From: Bromus sterilis
Taxonomy: Eukaryota > Streptophyta > Magnoliopsida > Poales > Poaceae
Assembly (NCBI GenBank): GCA_950022295.1
Contig: OX465597.1
Coordinates: 186,805,016 to 186,869,015, forward strand
Length of the DNA stretch: 64,000 nucleotides
Direction of reading: 5' to 3'
Under the pieces are notes generated by a model. The model did not search any database. It worked only from the letters and a program-made list of their open reading frames with translations, and was not told the DNA's origin. The translations under genes and the position numbers were made by a program. This document shows positions 30,201 to 41,773 of this stretch, in pieces (positions within the stretch are counted from its first letter, which is position 1; each line of letters opens with the position of its first letter).

Positions 30201-31393
30201 TTCTAGTGGTGGCCCAAGCTGATTTACCATTTGAAACCGTGTGTGTGCTGGTCAGCTGCCAGTAGTTTTCAAACCAACCCGGACCAGTGAGGACATAGTT
30301 CCCTTGCTGGCCCACTTTGTCCGGCTGAGGACCCGGTTTCCCATGTGTGATTAACCGGCTATCCAAACCTGCGACAGACGGTAGAGACCGATTCGAGAGC
30401 GCGACCGGCTTTTGAGTTGGGTGTCGACTCACCGGGGGCCACCCGGATTTGTTAGTTGGTAGTTAGAGGGACCTGTCGTCTCGGATCTCTTGGAACTAAA
30501 TCATAAAATGGTTTCCTGTGATGGGTAGCAACTGAGAGTGATGGGCGTGCGTGCGGAGCCTTGTAATGGGCAGTTGGTACACCCCTGCAGGGTTAAATCT
30601 TTTCGAGAAGCCGTGTCCACGGTTATGGACGACTTGAGACCTACTCCTTGTTCATAGACAACAACAGCTGAGATAATTTTAATATAACTTGATCAACTTG
30701 TCTGTGCCTTGACTGCTTCTTCTTCTTCGAGATGGGAAGAGGAGGACAAGGACAGGATAGGTGTTATGTTTGCGTAAGTAGTTAATAGCAAGACATTTGG
30801 AGGCGGTTCCTCATCGAATGCTTGGCATCTTACCTTACTCTCTAGATCGTTAGCCACTTCATAAATGCTAGTGCGGCAGTAACCTCACCACTTACCCCTT
30901 CCTTACCGTAAACTACTAGTTGTCTTAGAATGACGAGTGATGAAGTCCTTGCTGGGTCAGATGACCACTACAATTGGATGTTGAGTACTTCTGTACTCAT
31001 GATACTACCCCCAAACTCTTTTCAGGGTTCTTGATCGAAAATAGGTATGGTGTTCGATGTTTCACGTGGAGACTCGACGACGACTAGTTAGGTGGATCCC
31101 GGCGGAGGGCCTGGACCCGTGTGGTTATGGGATCGATGTTTTCTCTTTGCCAGTAGGCATTTGATTGTAGTCTGTACGCAGACATGTATCTTTCGCTGTT
31201 GTATTGTATTGAGGCAGTTGTATGCCGATTGTATGAGATGTTGTATCCTTGTATCTGTAATGTTGTGATATCATGTTGGAAATCCGGGGCATATGACTCC
31301 GTCATATTTCGCGGTGGGACCGATATGTGCTTTGTCCCCGGATCTGGATGCAAACATCTAGATCTGGAACAGTACCGCATATCGGGCCTTACA
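27281..31393 (+). repeat. 3' LTR of element V (about 4.1 kb)
   Basis: Starts TGCAACAGCCC and ends GGGCCTTACA. The last part (30962-31393) matches 18694-18970 plus 26523-26677. Much of it also resembles the reversed W LTR at 31394-31992. The GC-rich part (27580-28290) is open in several frames on both strands, but no known domain appears there. Treat it as LTR leader. Confidence 0.82.
27748..27757 (+). promoter_or_regulatory. TATA box in V LTR
   Basis: CTATATAAAG is followed within 40 bases by CTAGGGTTTCCCTAGCC, a context common at plant transcript starts. It probably marks the LTR transcription start near 27785. Confidence 0.6.
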
Positions 31394-31992
31394 ACGGCTT
31401 CTCGAAAATATTTAACCCTGCAGGGGTGTACCAACTGCCCATCATAGGCTTCGCATGTACGCCCGGTTTCCACTTGGCTAGGTAAACGTCTGAAGCTCCG
31501 GAACGTCAGAGTCCCTCTAACTAACAACGCACAATTCCGGGTGGCCCCCGGTGAGTCGACATCCAACTCAAAAGCCGGCCGCGCTCTCGAATCGTCCTCT
31601 ACCGTCTGGACGAGGTCGGGTTAGTTTCCCAAACTATGTGGACAACCCCCTAGCTCCCTGGGGTGGACCAACAGGAGAAACCATGTCTCCGCTGGTCCGT
31701 GTTGTTTCGAAAACTGCTGGGGTACCAACCAAGCATACACACGTTTGCAAATAGTAAATCAGCTCGGGCCACCACTAGAACTGTTTGAAGCTAGGTAGGT
31801 AAGACAAGGGGGCATCATAGAACCCCACACACGACTAGGCACGCTCAAACAAAGAACCAATACCCGGAACTCGGATCCTAGGTGACACAAATGGAACAAA
31901 GCACCAGGCGAGAACAGCCCAGCCTTCTATCTTTCGTCGAATATAATTAACAACAATTTAATAAATATCAACCAACTTCTTTATTTAACATG
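31394..31992 (-). repeat. W LTR, left portion
   Basis: The reverse complement matches V's LTR around 29990-30640 (for example the GCAGGGTTAAAT and GAGAAGCCGTG words). It ends at the ACATG duplication created by the Z insertion and continues at 52179. Confidence 0.8.
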
Positions 31993-34900
31993 TGTCACAA
32001 CCCCAAGTTAGGTATGTGCTAGAATAGCAAGTCACTTTGCATCATGATAAAAAATTTCAAAAGAAATTGAAATGGGAGAGAAACCCCCCCACCCCCCACA
32101 TGAATTTAATTCAAATGGCCAGATAAAAAGTTGCTCCAAAAAATCCTTTTGCATTTTTTAAAAGTCACATAAATGAGTATGATCACATATAAAGTGATGT
32201 GGTAGCATTCCCATGCTCATGGATTTTTCAAATATTCAAACAGGAGCATGGATTTAAATTTAAACCCCTATTTGAATTAAAGTTCAAATAATTTGAATTT
32301 TAAAAATGTCCAAACTTTATAAGTGGCTAACTATATATTTTATGAGGCCATATAAAATAATTTGGGCATTTATAAAATTACTTAGCTATTTTATTAGCTA
32401 GGTCAAACAAAATGCAAAAAAAAATAAAAAGAAAAACAAAAGACAGGGCCTTACCTTACGCCCAGGGGCGCAGGCCCACTCACCTGGGCCGGGCCAGCGC
32501 AGCACCCTCGCTTGTCGTCTTCTACCCCGCGCCCAGAAGCAGCTCGGTGGCGAGCCGACCACGCGCCGACTTCCACCGCGACGCCGAGGCTCCTCTAGGC
32601 CTCCCCCTCGCCTTTCTCTGCGCCACGCAGCTGCAGAACACCCCCCGCACGCCTTCCCCTCGCTCTCGGCTCCTCCTTCTTCTTCCCCGGCGAGTTCTGC
32701 GCGCGACCGCAACCCTAGCAGAGAGAGCGACCATGTCCCGGCTTGGCCATTGGCCGTTCTAGGGCACGCTGCCGTGCCCAATCGCTCCGGCGTCGTCGAC
32801 TTCCTCAATCCCCCGCGCCAATTGAAGCTTGGCGCCACCGAGGACGACAGCAGCCCCACGACTTCACCGCCGGTCACCCGCCGCTCCGACGAGCGATTCC
32901 TCCATCGCCAGGACCTCTCCGACCCCACAGAGTTCTTCCTCGCAACCATGGTGAGCTCACGGTGCTCCTGCACCTTCCCGTGTTACCTCTGGCGCCGCGA
33001 ATCACCGAGCTGTCGAAGTCCGAAGCTCCGGCCGCCTCCTCCATTGACGCCCTCGTCGCCACAGCCCGTATCCTTGACCCCCTCCTACGCCAGAAGACGC
33101 GCGGCTTCGCGTAACGCACGCCCATGCCCCCAGCTACTCCCCCTGTGCTCTGTTTCGACTTCCCGACGAAGCTCCGGCCAAACGTAGCTCGCCGGCGATG
33201 TTTAAACCCAACCCCCGAGCTAATCCCCTCCCCCCCTGGGTCACTGACAGTGGGCCCCGAGCCCACTAATTAAACAGGTTTATTTTTAAACCGAGACAGA
33301 TTAACCCCTGTGAGACTTACAGGGTGGACCCATAGGTCAGACCCCCCCTGACGTCATGCTGACGCAGGCATGACGCAGTAAATTTCTAAATGATTTATTT
33401 AATCCAGAACAGGCAGAAAAAGCTATAAACTTTGGAAATTCATAATTAATTCATTTTAACTCCAAATTAAACATATAATATGTCGAAAATTATCAGAACA
33501 ATGCAAGGAGTGTGAATATGGACTTTGTTTTCATGTTTGACCAATTTAAATTGGGTGAACAGTGGAAAACATTCATATGCATTTAATTTGAATTCAAATT
33601 TGGAGTGAATTTGCAAATGACTTTGCATTCCACTCCTTTTAAATGGAATTGTACCCACATTGTGACCATTAACATCACACTACAATATTGATCATGTGTT
33701 TGAGCATTGCATTTATATTTATCCCTTGATTGCTTTGTTTGCTCGATACAAGTGGAGCCGGAACCCGAGGCCACCCCCTTCGTTGAATATATCGTGTACG
33801 ACCCTCGTCAGCAAGGCAAGAAAACCCCCATTGATCATGTCAATAAAAACCCATTTCCCTCTCGGTCTCGCTTATGCATGAAATAGGATGATCACCTTGC
33901 TATTGATTCTACCGCATAGTTGAACCCATATCCTTTGCATGACCTATCATTTTGTCACAGTAGTAAGCAAACCACAATCCTAGCAGATGTAGGAGTTGGT
34001 TGATATCATGTGACCCCTGCAACTGTTATTGCTTATTGCATGCTTAGAGTTACAATGAGGTTACTCTTCTGTGAGTTGGGATGGTTGTGATCATGTTGAT
34101 GATGGTGGAAATGTGTTGGTGAATTTAGCCTAATACAAGGTGAACGATGAGAGGTTGTGTAGGAGTACACAGTGGGTTGTCTCGTTGAACACCGCCTTAA
34201 GTCCGAGTTCTTGTGTGGTGATCCAAGAAGAAGATTACAACCACACATTGGGCTCACTGACCCCTCTCGACCTAGTACCTCACCCCGTTCGAACCCCAGA
34301 AGTCGCAGTAGTTCGGAGTTCTGGTAGGGCTGTGGCACGGTCTGCGAAGTGGATGAACGTGTTTTCAAGACCGGCTTGGGACCCTGCACACATCGTTTGA
34401 GGTTGTACTGGAACCTCGGCCGGACTTCCATACGGATCCCCCTTAGATAGGCGACTCTCTGGACTAGATCGGAGCTGTGGGCGAAGTGTCGTGGAAACAT
34501 CCTCGCCGGTACCCGCTTGAAGGGTCGCACTCCTAGGCGGTAACTGATTCGTGTGTGTGTGTAGCGGTACACCCCTGCAGGGTTAAAAAATCTATTCGAA
34601 TAGCCGCGTCCGAAGTTAAGGACTGCTTGGAAAACTGTGCCTGATTATTAGACAACTAGAACTGGATACTTATAAAACTTGCCAATATAAGCGTGAGTGC
34701 TATGGCGTGCTTTCTCGTGGGAAAGTCGAGGAAGGCACCATAGTGGTGTAATTGGTTGGAGACATGTAGTGGACTCGTGTACGCTTCTTACCTCAAGTCT
34801 GGTATTCGTAGTACAGGACTAGCCAAGTCAAAGCTGGCACTTCTGCAATGAACCCCACCTCCCTTTACCTTGATACATGTGCATGAGTAGTATATTTCCT

Positions 34901-35618
34901 ACGTAAGTCTTGCTGAGTACGACTTTCTACTCACGTTTGCTTATTCTATGTTTTAGATGAAACCATTGACTCCGAAGGTGGATTCTTCCTGGAGCTCGAC
35001 GACTGATCAAGCTAGTTTAGTCCCAGTCAGATGACTGGTCCCTGCGTGGAAGGGCTTTTTTATAGATAAGGCTTCTCTAAGCCATTTGTTAAACTTGTCT
35101 GTACTCAAACCTACTTTGCTTCCGCATGTTTGATGTAATGTTGGATCACAGACTTGTGATCTCTGTGTGCACTCTGTAAGAGTTATCAATAAATTTGTAT
35201 ACTTTGTAGAGAATTGCAATGACCCTTAGATGTGCGCAGCTTGGGGCATCGCGATGCGATTGTTCGTGACTCATTCACATGCACACTTTGATGTATGATC
35301 GAGCCTGCCCTAGACCCCGACTAAGTGATCGGGCTGGAGTAAGTCTATGTAAGGGTTATAATACAATCGATAGTATGGTTGAGGCGACTTGTCTATGAGT
35401 ATGGGAGTTCACCACCCATATCATTTAGACTTGTGTGCGGACGATGAGGACCCATCTTAGTTGATCATCCGGCCTGGATGGGATGCCCCTCATGTTCGAT
35501 GCTTTCCGAGAACGTTCTGTTCTTGGCCTTGTCTGCTTAGACAAGTGGGTACGGTTCTCGGCTCTCCATATGATTGTGTTGTAGCGAGTCTTGCATATGC
35601 TAACCCCGGGTCCTGACA
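31993..35618 (+). repeat. 5' LTR of Z (3626 bp)
   Basis: Starts TGTCACAACCC and ends GGTCCTGACA. An AATAAA word is at 35188-35193. Compared with the 3' LTR it lacks about 118 bp after 35220 (the counterpart is 51665-51782). The GC-rich part (32455-33260) has open frames on both strands but no recognisable domain. Confidence 0.92.
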
Positions 35619-35634
35619 GACTTGGTATCAGAGA
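35619..35634 (+). other. Primer-binding site of Z
   Basis: GACTTGGTATCAGAGA directly follows the LTR end. The core TGGTATCAGAG fits initiator-Met tRNA. Confidence 0.8.
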
Positions 35635-36303
35635 AGGACTGACTGTAGGATTATCAGCCTTGGTCGAAGTTGAGTCTAGCCTTCCATAGTTATATAGTTA
35701 CTCTGGGTATATAAGGGAACAACGTAAGTCTTCTTTTTCTCCTTACCCTCATCATTCTGAGTTCTGAGTCACCCTCATCTTTTCTACGGGAAGATAGGAT
35801 TAGGCTCATCTATGTCTTACTAGAACATCTCGTTGTTTTCTTCCTTGTAGCCGTAGGAAAGTTGTGTTTGGTTTCCTAGAGTGGTTGTGCTTCCTGATTT
35901 CTTACATCGTATGTAAGTGTTTTTTATATGTTGTAAGAAAATTGTTTTCTCTTACAATTACAGCCGTTATGCTGTCCGAGTCATTCCAGTTATCTTCGTA
36001 ATCTGATGCATTTTCAAAATCCTTCTCTCCATTTCGGTTGTCCTTTTAGAAGAACTTCTAGGTGGCATGCCCGACAGTTCTCTAGAGTTTGTTGTAGGTT
36101 TTGTTCTAGAAACCTATAGTGATTCATTTGCAGTTCTTCGTCACACTTTAGATGTCTTCTAGCCATAATAACCACACTGACCATCGTGTTGGGGTACTTT
36201 GCTACTCTGAAGTATCTATTGTATCCCCTAGTAATCCATGGTCATCCTCTAGGAAAACCATCTAGTAACCCAACTCCTCAAAACCTAGCCACCCGACAGA
36301 TGT
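35635..36303 (+). other. Z leader fused to pol by loss of gag and protease
   Basis: About 670 bp of AT-rich leader without a gene. The sequence then enters pol directly at VEFIVDLMPG (36304), which in intact Tekay elements comes after gag and protease. Z2 shows the same structure at 61530-62200. Confidence 0.75.
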
Positions 36304-36596
36304 GTAGAGTTCATAGTGGATCTTATGCCAGGAACCGCACCAATTTCCAAACGCCCATACAAAATGGCCCCACGTGAGTTAGCTGAGCTTAAAATCCAAC
36401 TTGAAGCTTTTTTGGAAAAAGGCTTCATCCGCCCTAGCTCATCGCCATGGGGTTGCCCCGTTCTGTTCGTAACGAAGAAAGATGGAACAGAAAGGATATG
36501 CGTAGATTATCGCCCGCTAAATCTAGCAACGATAAAGAATAAGTATCCACTTCCCAGGATCAATGATCTTTATGATCAACTTGCTGTATCCTCTGT
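36304..36596 (+). pseudogene. RT N-terminus of Z pol, cut by Tat-like insertion
   Basis: Encodes the linker after protease and the first RT motifs (RPSSSPWGCPVLFV, ICVDYRPLN, YPLPRINDLYDQL). Translation is cut at 36596 by the nested element and resumes at 45895. There is no start codon of its own, because it would have been part of a gag-pol frame. Confidence 0.88.
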
Positions 36597-37034
36597 TGAC
36601 GGGGATCAACCCCGGCAAATCCCATGGTCAGGGACCCTGGGTTAGTAATGAGAGGCACAGTTTGGACGATAGCTCGTCGGCAAACAGGAAGGCACGCTCC
36701 TACTCGATATTATTGATGGGGGAGATGCGATTACAGTAGATGCCAAGGCTGGAGCGCTCAAGGCTAGGGTTACAGATGATATTGGTTGTCCTTTTCGTCG
36801 CCCCTCCTAGCCCTTATATACTGGGCTAGGTCTCGGGGAGTTCCCCCTACGTTTACAGGTAAGCTTTTCTAACCCTAGCTTGCTCCATACGGCAGGTTCT
36901 CGCACCTTCCTTATGAGTCACAGACTCCTACGTCGGTGCCAATTAGCGGGCCGAGGCTGTATCTTCATGGGCCTTGTGTCTTCAGGGACACCAGGTAGGT
37001 TTATCCGTAGGAGTCGTGGGGTTACCCCTCGTCA
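36597..37034 (-). repeat. 3' LTR of Tat-like element
   Basis: 438 bp, left copy. The purine-rich sense sequence CACTCGGGGGCTAC lies just before it (37035-37048) as the probable polypurine tract. 37049-37671 shows no gene. Confidence 0.92.
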
Positions 37035-37671
37035 GTAGCCCCCGAGTGCCTGGGGGACTCGAAGAGTCGCGCAGGGACTCGAGTTCATTCATTTGTCGGT
37101 TATTGGTATGCGCGGTACATCCGCGGGTCGCTGGCAGTCTGGTGGCCATGAAAAAACCTGTTTCGAGGGATGCTAAGCTGAAAGGTCCCAAGGAGTCGAC
37201 TGGTCGAGCCTTGGTGAATTGCACTAGGGCAAATACCGCAGTATCCCAATCAAACCCACGTCCCTCGACGTGAGCTTGGAACACTGGTGTCGAGCAAAAG
37301 TCCTGCCGCTTCAGGCCTTACGGTGTTCATCTGCCGCAAGTAATGTGCGTAGCCTAAGGCGCGTCCTCCCGACTTTTTCTATCATGCACAGCGCATGGAA
37401 AAGGATGGGAGTGAAATCGCTCTTCGGCAAGTCCCAGCCCGGCCAAACTTCGCAGCGGGGTCTTACCTACACGCTAATCTTGCGTGGCATCTGGGCACAG
37501 TGTATCGTGTTCCAGGAATGTGTGTTTTTGAGGCGCGGAGCCTTATAGCATTGCACCCGCTTGGAACAAAACATCAAGCGAGTTGTTCACTCTTTCATCC
37601 GTGGAGCTTGTTTCGAGTGCTCAGACGGGGGGGTTTTTCGCGAGTAGTCACTCGAATGCCATTTCGGTTCT

Positions 37672-37895
37672 TGAGGTGAGGGAGCAGCTGAGACTCTTAG
37701 CGCCGTATGATCTTGGCGAATGCATTTTTGTCTTGCGTCGGGTTGAGGGAGCACCCGAGACTCTCGTGAGTGCGAGTGGTCACTCGAGCACATTGCTGAC
37801 TTTTAGGTGAGGGAGCACCCGAGACTCTCGTGAGTGCAAGTGGTCACTCGAGCACATTGCTGACCTTTAGGTGAGGGAGCACCCGGGACTCTTAT
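37672..37895. repeat. 64-bp tandem repeat in Tat 3' region
   Basis: TGAGGGAGCACCCGAGACTC recurs at 37744, 37808 and 37872, a 64-bp period, with a more diverged unit at about 37676. Units contain GTGGTCACTCGAGCAC. Confidence 0.9.
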
Positions 37896-38280
37896 GATGT
37901 ACGCTCCCGATGGGAGTAAGATGTTTTTCTTCATCGGGAAAAAGATCTGAAAGATGGAATCTCTAAGCCTTGATGTTTGTTGGTTTTCTTCGCCGCTTGT
38001 CAGGATAACGATGTGTCTGTTTGATGGCTGTCAAGGATGCCTCGCCAGTGAACCGTCACGTCTTCATGACCGGTCATAATGATGACCGCTATGGCGTGCG
38101 GCAGGCGCTAGTTGAGTTTCCGATACGCGCGTTGGAAACGCGCGTGAATTGACGCGTCTCACGCACAATGCGTCCCGTGGGAAAGCATCTTGGTCTTGGA
38201 ATCTGAGACGTCTGCGACGTTTGGTCTTTGAATTAATTGCTGCTATCATCTCGACTTCTCCGTGCTGGGAGATTTTTGTT

Positions 38281-38290
38281 CTATAAATAA
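38281..38290 (+). promoter_or_regulatory. TATA box of the antisense gene
   Basis: CTATAAATAA stands 75-84 bases before the ATG at 38365, a normal spacing for a plant promoter with a short leader. Upstream (38120-38175) are several CGCGCGT/GACGCGT words, including two copies of the palindrome ACGCGCGT. Confidence 0.65.
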
Positions 38291-38364
38291 GCCTTTCTCT
38301 TCCACAGCGTTTCACCTCCATCCTGCTTGCTGCTTTGCCTCTTCTTTCTTCTCTTGTTCCTCTC

Positions 38365-38982
38365 ATGGCTCCCAAGCGGGGTGTTGGTCGTGGCCGTGTT
38401 CGTCGTGGCCGTGGTGGTCGTACACCACGCTCATGCCGTGGTGGTCGCCATGGTACGGCGCCAGTGCCTTCCTCTTCTCCCTTGGAGGAGGGATTCTGGC
38501 GCTATGACTTTCTTTTACGTGTTCGTGGCCAGAGTGCCAATCGCGTTCTTCTTCCCTCTGCTTTTTCCGCCATTGTCTCTGAACGTGGCTTGGATGGCTT
38601 GCTTCTGCATCTTCAAGGGAGCTGTCGATCTCCTTCTTATGTTGACTTGGAGGTTGATAGCTCCCGCTTGATTTTTCTTGGCTCTGGTTGGAGTTTGTTT
38701 GCTCGGCGGTTGAATCTGCGAGATGGAAATATGCTCAGCTGTCGTTTTGACGGTGAAAGAACTGTCACTGTCCGCGCGTTCGATCCGAGCGGAAATAGCA
38801 TGGATCCACACTGGCAAGAGTCGAGCAGCGACAGGTCCACAAGGTCAAGGAGTCCTACGCCTGAGTCTTCTACAGCTCCGTCTTCTGGCGACTCCTCAGG
38901 TGGTGGTGCCGTCTCCATCAGCTCTGAAGAGGACATCGACGTCAAGCCATCGATCAAGCGGGCGCGCCAAGCGACCTTGTAG
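38365..38982 (+). CDS. Antisense retrotransposon gene with B3-like DNA-binding domain
   Basis: The uninterrupted frame is 205 residues from MAPKRG at 38365. An in-frame upstream ATG at 38335 is less likely, being close to the expected transcript start. Residues 1-35 are Arg/Gly rich. Residues 44-142 follow the plant B3 fold pattern: F-x-x-x-L near the start, VLLPSAFSAI, a central GSGWSLFARRLNL, then RDGNMLSCRFDG and VRAFDPSG, as in REM-type B3 proteins. The C-terminus is Ser/Thr and acid rich and ends in a basic KRARQ. It lies antisense between integrase and 3' LTR, a position where Tat-lineage elements are known to carry extra antisense frames. The B3 call is by eye. If right, it would bind DNA in the nucleus, possibly at the element's own repeats (inference). 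Confidence 0.68.
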   Translation: MAPKRGVGRGRVRRGRGGRTPRSCRGGRHGTAPVPSSSPLEEGFWRYDFLLRVRGQSANRVLLPSAFSAIVSERGLDGLLLHLQGSCRSPSYVDLEVDSSRLIFLGSGWSLFARRLNLRDGNMLSCRFDGERTVTVRAFDPSGNSMDPHWQESSSDRSTRSRSPTPESSTAPSSGDSSGGGAVSISSEEDIDVKPSIKRARQATL

Positions 38983-39897
38983 AACTAGAGGCAGCCTCAT
39001 CTTCGCTGGAAACTCGGGGAAGAGGCTGTGCATCCGGAGAAGAAGGCGTGCAGCTACAGCTGGAGAAGAAGCTGGTGGAGCAGGAGAAGAAGTTGGTGGA
39101 GCATCGTCTTCAACTGCTCTGCAAATAAGTCGAGTTTCACCTTTTGTTATGTCATTGACATCATGAGCCTGCTGCTTTGACTCCTCCTTTGTCTGTGATG
39201 ATGCTTGTTGTCTTAGTGCCAATCATCCCAGCATGGGCGCATATGTACAAGTCATAATTCTTTGGGTGATTCCCTCTTGTAACATGAGCTGCCTTCTATC
39301 CAAATGTAGTTGAGTCCTTTTTGTACTGAAAATGATCCTTATGATGTAAACTATGCTTGAGCCTTTGCAATGGAATTTATCTTGGCCTTCTGCAGCCGAG
39401 AACTGTGTTCGAGTCCTTGGCGATCAGGAACTGTCGTCGAGTTCTTTGCAACCAAGAGCTGTGTTCGGGTTCTTGGCGATCAGGAGATGTTCTCGAGTCC
39501 GTCCAAACTTTGCATTGTAGGTTGTATCGGGTGCGCGATAGCGCTCCCGATGGGAGTAGCCCCCGAGGCTACGCTTGAGTCGAAGGGTCGAGCGTAGGCT
39601 GAGATTTGTTTCCCTTGTCGTTCTTCCGTTAATTTTTGTCTTTTATCGGGTGCGTGACAGCGCTCCCGATGGGAGTAGCCCCCGAGTCTTTAGGTGATCG
39701 TTGGCGATCGGATGAAGACTAAATGAGTCTGTGTCCTGTGCTTCCTCCAAAGTTTCTTCAGAATACTTGGTGCTCCATCTGATTGTGGCCATGTCTTTCG
39801 AGCCTTGCTCTCAGCAGGTGGGTCTGGCCGGGTATTTTTGCTTGGGCTTTTTAAGCTTCAGACTGCGCGAGCGGTCTTCGGGAGGAGGTGGTGCTCG
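38983..39897. other. Region downstream of antisense gene
   Basis: No gene is recognised. Short imperfect repeats around CTTGGCGATCAGGA occur at about 39415-39500. GATGGGAGTAGCCCCCGAG words occur at 39548 and 39669 and foreshadow the tandem array that follows. Confidence 0.5.
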
Positions 39898-40378
39898 AGC
39901 CCCCGAGTGTTTGTATTAAATATCGCTTGAGTGGCGATAGCGTCTCTCGGGGGGATTTTATTCTTAAGCCCCCGAGTGCTTTTGGTTAAGATCGCTTGAG
40001 TGGCGATAGCGTTTCTCGGGGGGGATTTTATTCTGAAGCCCCCGAGTGCTGTGGTTAAGATCGCGTAGGCGATAGCGTCTCTCGGGGGGGATTTTATGTT
40101 TAAGTCCCCCGAGTGCTGTGGTTAAGATCGCGTAGGCGATAGCGTCTCTCGGGGGGATTTTATGTTTAAGCCCCCGAGTGCTGTGGTGAAGATCGCGTAG
40201 GCGATAGCGTCTCTCGGGGGGATTTTATGTTTAAGCCCCCGAGTGTTGTGGTGAAGATCGCGTAGGCGATAGCGTCTCTCGGGGGGATTTTATGCTTAAG
40301 CCCCCGAGTGTTGTGGTAAAGATCGCGTAGGCGATAGCGTTTCTCGGGGGGATTTTATGTTTAAGTCCCCGAGTGCTT
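39898..40378. repeat. 65-bp tandem array in Tat 3' region
   Basis: Seven to eight units start with CCCCCGAGTG at about 65 to 70 bp spacing, each with GATCGCGTAGGCGATAGCG and a run of six or seven G. Later units are spaced 65 bp exactly (40124, 40189, 40254, 40319 for AAGATCG). The first two units have a longer GATCGCTTGAGTGGCGATAGCG variant. No unique spacers, so not a CRISPR array. Confidence 0.95.
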
Positions 40379-40461
40379 TGAGATGGCAGTATTTGGGCAC
40401 CATTTATTTTATTGTGGTCGAGCGGCTACATGAGTTGCCAGTCATGTCTGACTGATGGGGA

Positions 40462-41773
40462 CTATGGGTAGAGCAGTCGCAAGTTTGCTACGTTCCATGG
40501 GTTGCCCACGTCCTCGTCTGTCTTCGGGTTCTTCAACATGTAGGCGCCACCTCCGATGACTTCTAACACTATGAATGGTCCTTCCCATTGGGGGGCAAGT
40601 TTATGGAGCTTCTCTTGTATCAGTCGTAGGACTAGGTCACCTTTGTTGAAGGTTCTAGTGCGCAAGCGACTGCTTTGGTAGGTGCGTAGCTTGTCCTGGT
40701 ACCCCTCTGATTTTGTTAGGGTTGTATCTCTTGCTTCGTCAGCCGTATCTTTGTCATCTTGTAGTGCTTCTTCTGCTTCTTCTTCGTATACGGTGACCCG
40801 AGGTGCTCCGAACTTGAGGTCATGTGGTAGGACTGCCTCTGCCCCGTACACCATGAAGAAGGGTGTGTAGGGTCGCGATGTTTGGTGTAGTTCGTAGGCT
40901 CCATAATACCGCGGGGAGTTCTTCTACCCAGTTGCCGGTGGCTTGCTCGAGTGGTGCGAGGAGCCGTTTCTTGATTCCCCCGCACACAAGGCCGTTTGCT
41001 TTTTGCACCTGGCCGTTGGACTGCGGGTGCGCGACTGATGCATAATCGATTTTGATGCCCAGTTCTTCGCAGAAGTTCTGGAATTCTGCGGCTGTGAAGT
41101 TTGTGCCGTTGTCCGTGATGATGTTGTGTGGCACTCCGAACCTGAAGATGATTGATTTGATGAAGTTGACAGTCGTGAGGGCTGTGGAGCTGGTGATGGG
41201 CACTGCTTCGATCCATTTAGTGAACTTGTCGACCGCGACGAGCAGGTGTGTCCTTCCGCCCTTTGATGATTTCTTGAGTGGGCCCACCATGTCGAATCCC
41301 CAAGTGGAGAACGGCCAGGATAGTGGTATGGTCTTGAGCTCTGATGCGGGAGCGTGTGGCCTGTTTGCGAATTTCTGGCAGGCGACACAACGTCGCACGA
41401 TTTCCTCTGTGTTTTTCATGGCTGTGGGCCAATAGAACCCGGCTCGGAATGCTTTGGACACGAGTACTCGACTACTCTCATGGTGCCCGCAGGTGCTTTC
41501 ATGGATTTCGAGCAGTAGGGCTTTGCCGTCCTCTTCGTCGATGCACCTTTGGAGTATCTGGGTGATGTTGCGCTTGTATAGTTGTTTGTTGATCACCGTG
41601 AACGCCTTGGACCGTCGGCTGATGCATCGTGCTTCGGCCACGTCTTGTGGTAGCGTACCTTCGATTAGGAATCGGAGGAACGGTTTTGTCCAGACGGGTC
41701 CTTCGAGCTCTGTCGGAGCTGTGCTGTTGGATGTGTTGATGCTTGTGCCTTCTGATGGGGTTGTTGCTGCCAC
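40462..41773 (-). pseudogene. Integrase of Tat-like element, frameshifted and missing catalytic Glu
   Basis: A zinc-binding HHCC region (residues about 91, 97, 129, 132 from 41773) precedes the catalytic core with D161 (WGFDMVGPL) and D221 (IITDNGTNF). The position of the third acidic residue, 36 downstream, reads Gln (SNGQVQKANG) instead of Glu, so this copy should not integrate. A frameshift near 40850-40900 moves the C-terminal part into another frame (40854-40462), which ends with the typical GPFIVLEVIGGGAY and NPWNVANLRLLYP. An in-frame TAG separates it from the RNase H segment. Confidence 0.9.

Larger units (their letters stand above)
18694..31393 (+). mobile_element. Element V: long-LTR, non-autonomous Tekay-like retrotransposon
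   Basis: The 5' LTR survives as 18694-18970 plus 26523-26677, split by the complete CRM-like element. It ends GGGCCTTACA and is followed by ACTTGGTATCAGAGCC (primer site). The internal region is only about 600 bp (26678-27280). The 3' LTR is 27281-31393, about 4.1 kb, and its last 440 bases match the 5' remnant. No coding domain remains. It appears to be inserted in the LTR of element W at 31394, where W sequence begins abruptly. The left TSD is lost by truncation. Confidence 0.8.

Noticed and set aside
32412..33187. Repeated open frames in Z-family LTRs (also 49159-49724)
   Set aside because: The two LTR copies disagree in frame and carry stops. They look like GC-rich LTR sequence, not a conserved gene.
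39898..40378. CRISPR-like regular repeat spacing
   Set aside because: The 65-bp units are head-to-tail copies with no unique spacers. It is a simple tandem array in a plant retrotransposon.
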